Below, in pieces: positions 10,038 to 18,512 of a DNA stretch of 64,000 nucleotides. The notes beneath the pieces were generated by a model, which saw nothing but the letters and a program-made list of their open reading frames with translations, searched no databases and had not been told where the DNA came from. The stretch's first letter is position 1; every line of letters begins with the position of its first letter. Location of the stretch: NCBI GenBank assembly GCA_917880885.1, contig OU862913.1, forward strand, positions 27,413,286 to 27,477,285, written 5' to 3'. A program made the translations under genes and the position numbers. The DNA is from Limnephilus marmoratus. Its lineage: Eukaryota; Arthropoda; Insecta; Trichoptera; Limnephilidae.

Positions 10038-10111
10038 GCCGCCATAGCTCAGTGGTCAAGAGCAGCTGACCGGCAATCAGAAGGACACGGGTTCAAGTCC
10101 CGTTGGCGGCA
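10038..10111 (+). tRNA. tRNA-like cloverleaf, head of a SINE
   Basis: Folds into a full cloverleaf: acceptor GCCGCCA/TGGCGGC (7 of 7 pairs), D stem GCTC/GAGC, anticodon stem GCTGA/TCAGA (4 of 5), T arm ACGGG-TTCAAGT-CCCGT (5 of 5). The anticodon loop would be CCGGCAA, giving anticodon GGC, but position 33 is C rather than the near-invariant T. The tRNA part continues without break into a body also present in the inverted copy at 9680-9770. I therefore read it as the Pol III promoter head (A and B boxes) of a tRNA-derived SINE rather than a working tRNA gene. Confidence 0.55.
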
Positions 10112-10180
10112 AGTATCTTTTCTCGGAAGATTTTTCAATGTTGAGGAGTGTTTCAGGCTGACAATTATTGCTTATAATAA
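10112..10180 (+). repeat. tRNA-SINE body, complete copy
   Basis: The body following the tRNA-like head includes AGTATCTTTTCTCGGAAGAT and CAGGCTGACAATTATTGCT. It matches the inverted copy at 9680-9747 nearly base for base. The 3-prime end runs into a 68-bp direct repeat. Confidence 0.65.
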
Positions 10181-10182
10181 TT

Positions 10183-10250
10183 GTTACCCTTTGTGCTATG
10201 CATAAAAATCTTGTCTAAACGTTAGTTTGTAAATTAATAAATAATAATAT
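10183..10250 (+). repeat. 68-bp direct repeat, right copy
   Basis: Right member of the pair described at 9771-9838. It is followed by AATAATATTCGATTG and the GCGCC-type motif also seen at 4404-4482. Confidence 0.65.
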
Positions 10251-10466
10251 TCGATTGATTTGTATAGCGCCGTGTACCAAATATAATATTTCATCAATGT
10301 TCTGTCTTACTTCTAAGTACAAACTAGACCAATTATTATAACAATTTATGGTTAACATATTGCATCCACCTGTACATACGTCACTAATACAAAACTAAAT
10401 GTTCAATGCATTTGACCAATGGACGTTAAAATGTAAGCGAATTATTATTCTTTTTTATTACATGTG

Positions 10467-10790
10467 CTCCACACAGGAGGCCCTGAGGAAAATAATTTCC
10501 CTCAGGGCCTATGTCATCTTTGGGGATGCTGTGTGGAGTTTTTTTTAAGGAGAGGAAGGAGGGGAGAGTTCTGGGAAGGAAGAGGGTTTAAGGGGTTGGT
10601 AGGAATCTAAAGTTCAGTGTGTCCTGGTCATCCGCCTCCAAGGCCTAGACAAACCTCACCCCATGAACCCGGGCAACCCTGCTAAATCACCAAACGTAGC
10701 GAACCGCTTGGGATGACCTATGGCAGAGGTGTTGGTTATCCAATAAAGGTTCCCGAGGCGGCGTTAACCATTCCCGCCTCCCAAATTGAA
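10467..10790 (-). repeat. SINE-like family X, copy 2 (short form)
   Basis: Best-preserved short copy of family X, on the minus strand. Read from 10790 it runs TTGGGAGGCGGGAATGG, TTATTGGATAACCAACACC, then GTTCATGGGGTGAGGTTTG, and ends near 10467. The end is a nested hairpin: CTCCACACAG pairs with CTGTGTGGAG around an inner GCCCTGAGGGAAA/TTTCCTCAGGGC pair. The 61-bp tandem array abuts its start at 10790. Confidence 0.75.
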
Positions 10791-11098
10791 ATTGTATTTA
10801 TACATGTTTTGCAGATGAGATAATATTCAGGCCCAGACTTTATTGGACATAATTGTATTTATACATGTTTTGCAGATGAGATAATATTCAGGCCCAGACT
10901 TTATTGGACATAATTGTATTTATACATGTTTTGCAGATGAGATAATATTCAGGCCCAGACTTTATTGGACATAATTGTATTTATACATGTTTTGCAGATG
11001 AGATAATATTCAGGCCCAGACTTTATTGGACATAATTGTATTTATACATGTTTTGCAGATGAGATAATATTCAGGCCCAGACTTTATTGGACATAATT
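10790..11098 (+). repeat. 61-bp tandem repeat, 5 copies
   Basis: Five head-to-tail copies of a 61-bp unit; the marker TACATGTTTTGCAGATGAGA occurs at 10801, 10862, 10923, 10984 and 11045. The copies look identical to each other, so amplification or slippage is recent. The array joins a SINE start on the left to the truncated 5-prime end of a LINE on the right. The unit is not seen elsewhere in the window. Confidence 0.92.
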
Positions 11099-11960
11099 GG
11101 GAATACTATATATTGCTTTTCACTATATTTATCAATGACATTGTAAAATGCTTTAAGCATTCTAAAGTTTTGCTCTTTGCTGATGACATGAAAATATTTC
11201 TTTCTATCAACTCTATTTCTGACTGCTATAAACTTCAAGAAGATCTTAATAGACTTAATAATTATTGTACTGTCAACTATCTCCATTTGAATACCGACAA
11301 ATGTTACGTTATTACCTTTACAAAAAACCATCGAACATGATTATCATATTACAAACAGTCAAGCACTTAAAAAACTCAATCAAATTCGAGACCTCGGTGT
11401 TCTTATTGACAATAAACTTTCGTTTAAGGCACATGTGGATATTATTGTTAAGAAATCCATGAGCATGTTAGGATTTTTATTCCGTATTGGAAAAGAGTTC
11501 ACCAATATCCATACCCTCAAAATATTATATTACTCCTATGTTCGAAGTCATCTTGAATATGCTTCTCCTGTATGGAATCCGCTGTATAATATACACACAA
11601 AGCGCATAGAAGCTGTCCAAAGAAAATTTGTACATCACTTGAACTTTAAGAGACATGTGCGTTATTATGACATGGACAGCTCTATAAAACACTATGGACT
11701 TAAAACTCAAAGAAGTAGGAAAGACATCGCGGATATAACTTACTTATACAAAGTCTTGAGTGGTCATATTGACTGTCCAGCTCTTTTGTCATCAATTAAC
11801 GTTAGATTCCCGAGTAAAAAAACTAGAGACAAGTCATTGTTTCATATCGAAAGTGCTTCAACCAATCTCAGGCAAAATTCTTTTTTATTAAGAACTTGCA
11901 ATCTTTATAACAAAAAATGTATCGATTCTGATATTTTTTCGTGTACTCACTTTTAGACAA
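11099..11960 (+). pseudogene. 5-prime-truncated Jockey/CR1-type LINE ORF2
   Basis: Reverse transcriptase C-terminal part of a non-LTR retrotransposon. The frame at 11113-11340 contains F-I-N-D-I and L-L-F-A-D-D-M-K-I-F, which includes the catalytic A-D-D of RT. A frameshift near 11340 is followed by I-R-D-L-G-V-L-I-D and then 11435-11956 with S-H-L-E-Y-A-S-P-V-W-N-P, the thumb/C-terminal block. The stop lies at 11954-11956. The RT fingers and the whole endonuclease are missing because of 5-prime truncation. It is close in motif pattern to the LINEs at 21797 and 29386. Confidence 0.85.
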
Positions 11961-12600
11961 ATACTTAATGGAGTCTTATAATTATCCATCAATTAACAAA
12001 TAACTTAATTCATTGTAACAAAACTGATAAATTGATACCGTAATTTCTTATGTATTCTTTGTATTAAAATTTGTTTATGTATTTTTTGTATTGAAATTTT
12101 AAAATAATGTACATAAGTGAATGTATATTGTTTTTCCATTTTACATTGTTTGTTTTTACTATTTTTCTTTTATTTCAATTTCATTTCACTTTTATTTTCC
12201 TTCTCATTGTTTTTTTTTTATATATGTTTACATATAACGTTTTCGACATCACGTCTGGTGTTTTTCAATTTTCATTATTATTATAATATATGTATATGTA
12301 TTTAGTTATTTTTTCAACTTTTCTGTTTTTTTTTATCTTATCTTATCTTGTCTGTATCTTTATTTATTAGACATTGTAGCTAGGTTATCCCTAGACAGCT
12401 TATCTAGTTCCATACTATATAATATTAAGTAAAAAAAAAAAAAAAACTTAATAACTGTAGATTTTTTCATTATTATTGGTGCATGATGTGAACATTAGTT
12501 ATTGGGTTTATAACCTAATTATTGTTAATTGTGGTTTTCTAATGCATGTAATGTTATAAACCTATAAATGTTCCAAATAAAGAAAATAAAAAAATAAAAA
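11961..12600 (+). other. 3-prime UTR and A-rich tail of the LINE
   Basis: Follows the ORF2 stop directly. It is A+T-rich with a TTATCTTATCTTATC stretch at about 12330, a 17-A run near 12432 and AATAAAG plus an A-rich terminus at about 12575-12600. I interpret it as the untranslated 3-prime end of the same insertion. Whether the A run at 12432 or the one at 12590 is the true tail is unclear. Confidence 0.5.
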
Positions 12601-12984
12601 AACACGTGTTATTTATTATAAATCATTCAAATTGTGTAATTCTGGGGTATATTTCAATATCTGATAGTATTAATACGCTAGCGTCTGTCTGTACAGTTGA
12701 AATTCAGGAACTCGATTTTGAGTAAAACTCTGACGCTGCGCTTTGTGCGAAACCATTTTCGTTCCTTAAATTTTTCACAAAAGTATTGTCGCGTCCAGGA
12801 CCTAGCAACAAAATCCCGTGGAGCGGATTTTCAACAGCTAGTTAATATATAATACCTTATTTGATGGACGTATTTAATAAACCAAAAGAACAATTTAAGT
12901 TGGGTGGTATAATATTTGGTCAGAATTTATCTTTCTAAATGTGATTCATCATTATTTTTCAAATCCAATTTTATATAATAGCAC

Positions 12985-13320
12985 CGATTAGGTACCCGGC
13001 ATGCGTTGCAAAGGCACTGAACGAAAGAAATTGTTTCTTCCTGCGTGTCCTTTCCTATGTCCCGCGAACTCCCCTTTCCGCGTTTCCTTCCCTTCCCGCG
13101 AACCCTCCTCATCCTTTTTTCCCTCTCCCCTCCCGGATTATCCTTCCCTCCCGCCTTCCGTCCCTGCCGCTAAGCTGAATGAAATAAGAACACCTCGCGC
13201 GTCACCAATTTATTTTTTATACAAATTTTCTTTTATACAAGAAACCTTCGCGGGCGTGCGCACTACAATTCACCAAAGTAACATCCAATCGGATGAATGG
13301 TGTAGGAAATAATGAGGGAC
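12985..13320 (+). repeat. CT-rich dispersed repeat (family M), copy 1
   Basis: A block opening with CCCGGCATGCGTTGCAA, then a pyrimidine-rich region (CCTTTCC, CCCTTCCC, CCTCCC), then CGCGGGCGTGCGCAC and ACCAAAG...ATCGGATGAATGG. The same order occurs at 42220-42329 with 47338-47740 and in reverse at 49240-49595; a partial copy is at 56735-57065. The long open frames here only reflect lack of stops in pyrimidine-rich DNA. The opening resembles non-autonomous Helitron-type repeats of insects, but I cannot see a defining end, so the class is open. Confidence 0.6.
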
Positions 13321-13403
13321 AAATGAATTTATTGTAATTTAGAAAAAAGTAAATATTCACAATGATAATATGTTACATATCATTCATTAACAGTTTTGGT
13401 TAC

Positions 13404-13642
13404 TGTAATGTCCGTCTGAGCCTGTTGTGGCAGAGCTTATCCAGAGAGGACTTACAGATGTGGAAGACGAAGTATTATAGTGGGTAGTACACTAAATGAA
13501 GAGCGTAACAGTATTCTGTACTAGTATTTATTAGGAAGCTGCCTAAAGCCAAAAGAGGACGAATCTCGCACGCATCGCCTTATATAGATTCACGCAAGCA
13601 TGCTATCTCGCTTGCACTCATACAATTCACACAGACATTACA
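13404..13642. mobile_element. Solo LTR, 239 bp, 5-bp TSD
   Basis: Starts TGTAATGTC and ends GACATTACA, i.e. TG...CA with 9-bp inverted ends. It is flanked by a perfect 5-bp duplication GTTAC at 13399-13403 and 13643-13647. A TATA-like CTTATATAG lies at about 13583. These are the hallmarks of an LTR left by recombination between the two ends of a retrotransposon. The parent superfamily cannot be told from the LTR alone. No second copy is present in the window. Confidence 0.85.
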
Positions 13643-13649
13643 GTTACCC

Positions 13650-14690
13650 AATTAGTAGAGAAATATTCTCGGATCTAACTGGGGAGCTAGTCTATGTACT
13701 TATGTTATATATTTGGAACTAATAAAGTATTTGAGATAAATTATTTGGGTATAAAACTGCCAATAGATAATAATATATATAGTTACAAAAATGAAAATAG
13801 AATTCTTTGAAAAACATTGTAAAATATTATTACATATGTGTTCATAGATTGCAATACTTTTAAAGCCTTTAATATGATTTCCCTATGAAAACAGCTCTAA
13901 AGAAGTAATCCATTTGTTATAAATTATTCCTGATAACATTTTTTTTTAATGTTACATGAGTGGATAAATTTAAGAAAAACAATAAATATTAATTATTTTA
14001 TACACTGTTGAAAGTTTATAGCAATTAAAGTAGCGGAATTCAAATTGTTCGACCCCTGAAATTGCACACGACTCTACAGTGCACTAGTTCGAGATCAAAG
14101 GTCATGAATGCGCCACAACGTGACTCGAGGTAAACAGAATTGTTATTAAAACTTGTTATGTAATTAGTGTGCTTATTACTGAGTATCTAGGTAAGTCGAT
14201 AAGGTACTTATATTGTATTAATTTGCATACATTAATTAATATGGGAATATAAATAAAAACGCTAACAAGAGATTTATTAATATGCCATGCATTTTTAAAA
14301 GTGTTTTAATAATTGAAAATTGCATTGTCACCTTACCAGTTCATTGCGATGTCATTAAAATTCAAAGTGTTGCAAATTTAGTGATTCGTTCCTAACAGGA
14401 ACTTTTTATATAAACTTTGTAATGATAAATTTAATAATATTTATAATATAGGTAAAATCGCGAACAAGGATGTTAAATGCGTTATATAAAATATAGAAGA
14501 TAATTTTTTTACTGGTTTTTATAACTGGCTAAACCAAAACAGTTTTAAAAATCGAAAGAAACATACGTTCTCGTGTAGGAATAAGATTAAGGATATTCCA
14601 CATTCTGGTATCTTCTGTTTTATTGTCAGAAAGAAGATTTTTTATGGAGGAATTTTAGTCCGTAGTTGGGACTAGTATAAATAGTTGAAA
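13650..14690. other. Unassigned A+T-rich stretch
   Basis: Very A+T-rich, with only short frames and no recognisable repeat family or motif. Confidence 0.35.
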
Positions 14691-14700
14691 ACAACTCTAA

Positions 14701-15311
14701 CCTTCCAGTAGTCGCACCCTTGCGCCGAATATAAGCAGCCGCGCGCGGTCTGTGAATCCGTAACTTTAGGCGTCTGGTTTTAGAAGACGACTGAATATTA
14801 CACAATATATTATATAATATATAATAAAAAAGTCTTTAGTCATTAAATATATAAATAATAATTAAAAAAACATTAATTGATAATTCCTTTTTAATTTTGT
14901 ACGTTATAGTCTTTTAAATCTCAATTTTTTGGACATCTGACACAAAACAACGCTATAAATCAACATATCGAAATAAGATAAAATTTTAAAACAACTTATT
15001 TACGTATAACGTATTTACATAAAATAAAACCAAGTTCTAAATAATATGATATAAATATCGTGAAACACTCACCCAGCTCTCAATTTTATTCAAGAGATTT
15101 TTCAAGTACACGCGGAATCTGAGACCGCAAATAAAAACAAAAGAACATGCGCGTTTGCAACGAATATCACTGGGGTACTGAGGGGACGTACCTCACCCTC
15201 CCCGAGGATGTCATTGAAGCGCAATTGTCTATTGTTTATCTTTATAGTTAGCACATAATCAGTAAAATAAGTTCGCTGCGGTCTCACAGACCACGCGCGA
15301 CCACTGAAGGG
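14701..15311. mobile_element. piggyBac-like non-autonomous element
   Basis: Inverted ends: left CCTTCCAGTAGTCGC, right (read inward) CCCTTCAGTGGTCGCGCG, each leading into CGCGGTCTGTGA-type sequence. A TTAA follows the right end (15312-15315) and a degenerate CTAA precedes the left (14697-14700). TTAA targeting with CCC-type ends is the piggyBac pattern. The interior (about 590 bp) has no transposase frame. Left-end mutations suggest an old copy. Confidence 0.6.
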
Positions 15312-15629
15312 TTAAGACGCAATAAGGAAATTCAATCCTTTTTCCTTCTAACTAAATCAACAATATTTTTAATCATTTTAAATTTCATTCTCGTAATTAA
15401 AATAATTTTGACTCTTTGATTTTTCATATCCCAATCTAAATGAGGGAACGCGTGACGTCATAGGAAAGCAGTTTACTCGCTTGACAGAACGACCACTCCT
15501 TCACGGGTCGGTCTCCAATAGTGTTCATTACATAATCAAAAATATAATAAAACCTGAATTACTTAAAAATATTAATTCTGGATATTTGTTTTTGAGATAT
15601 AAATTATGCGATATGTATTAGTTTTAAAT

Positions 15630-15700
15630 AAACCCCACGCAGGAAGCCCGGAGGAAAATAATTTCTGTGTCGTGTTTGAGGACGCTGTATGAAGAGACCT
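15630..15700 (-). repeat. SINE-like family X, tail fragment (copy 3)
   Basis: Matches only the family X terminal hairpin region (CCACGCAGGA, GAGGAAAATAATTT, GGACGCTGTATGAAG). It is a short, diverged scrap on the minus strand. Confidence 0.5.
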
Positions 15701-15954
15701 TTAATAATATGATTGTTCATTTTTACGCAGCAACGCGTTCATTGGTCAAATGCATTATGTTCGTACATGTAATATAACCGGTGGATGCAATTTTCATTTT
15801 TTTAAAGCAGTTTTTAACAATGTTGTTTGAATTTTGGATCATAGGCGTTTCAAGAAGAATTGTTACAATAAAATAGGTATTGTCAAGTAACTGTCTTGCT
15901 AGGAATGAAAATGAATATTGCAACTTTTGGGTTTTCAGCTTTTTTTTTTTTCAG

Positions 15955-16228
15955 TGAATACCGCACAAGAATCTCAACTGCTCCCGTCTGGAGCCAGTGA
16001 GACTATGGCATCCCCAATTGGGCTATGTTGTGAGGCTAAAGGTAGTGGGGAGGGGAAGGAGGTGGGGAAGAGGAAGGTTGGGAAGTACCTGGCTATTCAG
16101 ATCTGGTCACCAAACACGGCTAAAGCCATTTTCAAGCAACGTTTCAATTCTGAATGGTGGTCTTACACCAGGGCGATACTAATAGTATCTTCCACTCTGG
16201 AACATGCCGCAAATATACTATATATTAT
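15955..16228 (-). repeat. SINE-like family Y, copy 2
   Basis: Complete-looking copy of family Y on the minus strand, from about 16228 (TATATTTGCGGCATGTTCC when read on that strand) to 15955. It matches 4155-4402 through landmarks TATCGCCCTGGTG, GAAACGTTGCTTGAA and GTCTCACTGGCTCCAGAC. The 111- and 61-codon frames over it are not genes. Confidence 0.65.
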
Positions 16229-16282
16229 TTTAAATGAATTAATTGTGAAATAACACAAATTAATCAAGTAAAATTTATTTGC

Positions 16283-16353
16283 GCATGCCGGGTTCGAACC
16301 CGCGACCTCCGGATTGTGAGTCAAGAGTCTTACCCACTGGACTACGGAGGTCG
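16283..16353 (-). repeat. tRNA-derived SINE head
   Basis: On the minus strand GACCTCCGTAGTCCAGTGGG begins a tRNA-like unit with an A-box-like TAGTCCAGTGG and a perfect B-box GGTTCGAACCC. The D stem AGTC/GACT pairs; the anticodon stem is imperfect and the acceptor ends do not pair, so it is not a functional tRNA. The frame reading V-V-Q-W-V-R-L-L-T-H-N-P-E across it is the well-known translation shadow of such SINEs. Confidence 0.7.
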
Positions 16354-16514
16354 TCAAAAAAAAGTTAAAAGTTAAGTGTAAAATTATACACGTTTATATA
16401 GCCAATAATTTGATTAAACTGAAATGCATTATCTAGCAATAATGATCAACCATTCCTTGTGTTGATCGCGGAATATTCCGCATTCTTTGACCAACATTTT
16501 TTTTTCATTAACCC

Positions 16515-16848
16515 CACTATAATTTCCCTCGGGGTCTATGTCATCTTTGGGAATGCTGTGCGGAGGATATTTTTTAAGAAATGAAGGAGAGGAAGTTCTG
16601 GAAAGGAAAAAGGTATCAGATTTGGTAGGAATCTGAAGTCAGTGTCTCCAGGAGTGACGGACTTATGAATCCATCCCTCCCGCTGCGGTGCAAGATAATG
16701 GATCGATAGAGACTAGCTGGAGAGGTCAAAAGGTCGGCCCGCCGTGCAGCTGGTGCCGCCAAGACCTGAACACTCCTCTCCCGGTCAACCCGGTCACTCC
16801 TGCTAAGGTACCAAATGTAGTGAACCACTTGATGTGACCTATGGCAGA
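16515..16848 (-). repeat. SINE-like family X, copy 4 (long form), part 1
   Basis: Long-form copy of family X on the minus strand, sharing the extra internal segment with copy 1 (GATGGATTCATA, GGCCTCTCCAGC region in altered form). It is cut at 16848 by the THAP element. Its start resumes at 18449 (TGCGTTGGTTATCC). ATGGCAGA at 16841-16848 and 18441-18448 is the duplicated target. Confidence 0.75.
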
Positions 16849-17027
16849 CAATGACGTTACATACTATATTAGACGAGGGGTAGAAATCTCAAAGTGGGAA
16901 GACAATTGCAAGACAATTGTACCGGTCTCGATATCTAGTACTTTAGTACTAAACTGCTACGCGTCGAGTAAGGTTGCGTCTTACCAGTACTTACCAGTAA
17001 GTAGATTGTATTTTAAAAAGTGTCAAA

Positions 17028-17104
17028 ATGCCCTCCTGTGTGATGAGAAAATGTTTCAATTACACGGCAAATAATAGTAAAGGCGAAGGAATAACACTTC
17101 ATTT
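17028..17104 (+). CDS. THAP zinc-finger first exon of P-like element
   Basis: ATG at 17028 opens a 25-codon exon starting M-P-S-C-V-M-R-K-C-F and ending G-I-T-L-H, followed by TT and the splice donor GTAAGT at 17105. THAP domains begin M-x-x-C-x4-C and have an I-x-F-H-x-F-P strand after a basic loop; the exon supplies both parts up to the intron. THAP fingers bind DNA, in P transposase the element ends. The downstream exon with the second Cys-His pair is not recognisable, so the copy is probably inactive. A short, position-specific match, but the second copy of the same exon supports it. Confidence 0.65.
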
Positions 17105-17588
17105 GTAAGTACACGCAAATTACTTAATATTATCGATTATTATAAATATTACAATTAATTTTCATGTTTCCCGCTCGCGGTTTTACACGTCATTACGAGA
17201 CAGAGAACGTTGCATCAAAAAGTAACGAGCATAACAAAGACAACCTGCTAACAGTAGGTCGGTTCACACAGCGTCCCGCACTCGTTTTCTTCTATTGGGA
17301 AAGATGGGGTAAAACGTACACAGGGTAAATCGTTAATTAATTTAATTAGGTTTGAATTGTCATAACGCTCGAACCGAGCTTCCTTGCTGACAATGACAAG
17401 ACACTATAATTTAATACACGTAAACACGCTAGTTGTAGTTAAGCTCTATTAATAATTATAATTTACGCTGTGACTTTATAAACGTAAAATGACCGACAAT
17501 TAATTCAATATAAATTTATTATGACTTATCAAATATGAATTTTAGGTTTCCCCGTGATCAACTACGACGACAGAAATAGATCACTGTT

Positions 17589-17848
17589 AGATAAGTTTTA
17601 AGATTTTCACGGCCAGAAGCATTTTCGTTATATGTTTTTGGGGTGTTGTGCCGTGTTGCGCTACCTCCTTCTTTAGCCAACGTTTCGGACATCGTTGCAG
17701 TGTCCATCATCAGGGCAGATCCGGCAGATCACACATCTACCGGATCTGCCGGATCTGCCCTGATGATGGACACTGCAACGATGTCCGAAACGTTGGCTAA
17801 AGAAGGAGGTAGCGCAACACGGCACAACACCCCAAAAACATATAACGA
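17589..17848. mobile_element. Penelope-like inverted terminus with hammerhead-like motif
   Basis: Inserted in the THAP element with a 15-bp duplication AAATAGATCACTGTT (17574-17588 and 17849-17863). Most of it is an inverted repeat: about 17628-17735 and 17743-17847 are reverse complements around a few bases. Each arm holds CTGATGA, then GGACA...TGTCC and GAAACG, the arrangement of a hammerhead ribozyme core (C-U-G-A-N-G-A, stem II, G-A-A-A), which Penelope-like elements carry in their ends. One unpaired base lies between CTGATGA and the stem. The 111-codon frame across it is a palindrome artefact. Confidence 0.7.
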
Positions 17849-18448
17849 AAATAGATCACTGTTGTTCGCATTCAAAGAAGCGAACATGATTGGACACCTT
17901 CGCTTTACAGCACAATATGTTCAGTTCATTTCAATAAAGACGATTTACATACCACGGTCAAAGGAAAGCGTTTTATAATGTCGTTGATGAAAATTGTAAA
18001 TAGATTTGTATACTCATTTGAACCTATGACCTGTACTGTATAATAAAATATGTTTTTAACAATACTACTATAATAGTACCAATATTGTATTACTAATGAT
18101 AACTCATATAATTATAATAAAAAATATTTGCCCGTGTGTCTTGTTTAACCCGCCTTTATCCTCCCCTGTAACCGAGTGAGAGTATCTTGTTATCTCAGTC
18201 ACACCCGTGATGTGAAAACAGTATTCGGCGAAGAAATTAATACGCCGTCCGCTCATTTATTTATCCCATTCATACGCACGCATTATTTGATTGTCTATCT
18301 TTATCACACAGGAATAAACTTTTGAATTATGAAATTACTGAAAACCGCTGAAAACAAAAGAGTGTTCCTTACTTTCCACATTATATTATTGTGAGTATGT
18401 GAGACTATGGCGAGTCTATTTATCTTATATAACGTCATTGATGGCAGA

Positions 18449-18490
18449 TGCGTTGGTTATCCTACTCCCTAGTGGACTCAACGCTATTAA
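18449..18490 (-). repeat. SINE-like family X, copy 4, part 2
   Basis: TGCGTTGGTTATCCTACTCC continues the SINE interrupted by the THAP element (compare GGTGTTGGTTATCCAATA in copy 2). It ends near the start of the minisatellite. Confidence 0.6.
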
Positions 18491-18512
18491 AAAGCTACAA
18501 AAACTAATAATT

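Larger units (their letters stand above)
16849..18440 (+). mobile_element. THAP-bearing DNA transposon (P-like), copy 1
   Basis: Ends are CAATGACGTTA on the left and TAACGTCATTG on the right, an 11-bp perfect inverted terminal repeat. A perfect 8-bp TSD ATGGCAGA flanks it (16841-16848, 18441-18448), and the interrupted SINE can be followed on both sides. It carries a THAP-type first exon at 17028-17104. THAP domain plus 8-bp TSD is the P-element combination. The 1,592 bp include a 260-bp Penelope-like insertion (17589-17848). No catalytic domain is visible, so it is a deletion derivative. A second copy lies at 57618-58459. Confidence 0.82.

Noticed and set aside
10790..11098. CRISPR-like array (regular 61-bp spacing)
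   Set aside because: Whole units are repeated, with no unique spacers; eukaryotic context.
16283..16353. Possible functional tRNA gene
   Set aside because: Acceptor strands do not pair and the anticodon stem has a mismatch; only the B box is intact.
16163..16357. 64-codon minus-strand frame reading V-V-Q-W-V-R-L-L-T-H-N-P-E
   Set aside because: It is the translation of a tRNA-derived SINE head, not a protein.
17743..17847. Canonical, active hammerhead ribozyme
   Set aside because: The core strings match, but an extra base precedes stem II and stem I could not be paired, so only a hammerhead-like motif is claimed.
17643..17978. 111-codon plus-strand frame
   Set aside because: It crosses a palindromic Penelope-like terminus; the two halves are mirror images and no domain is present.
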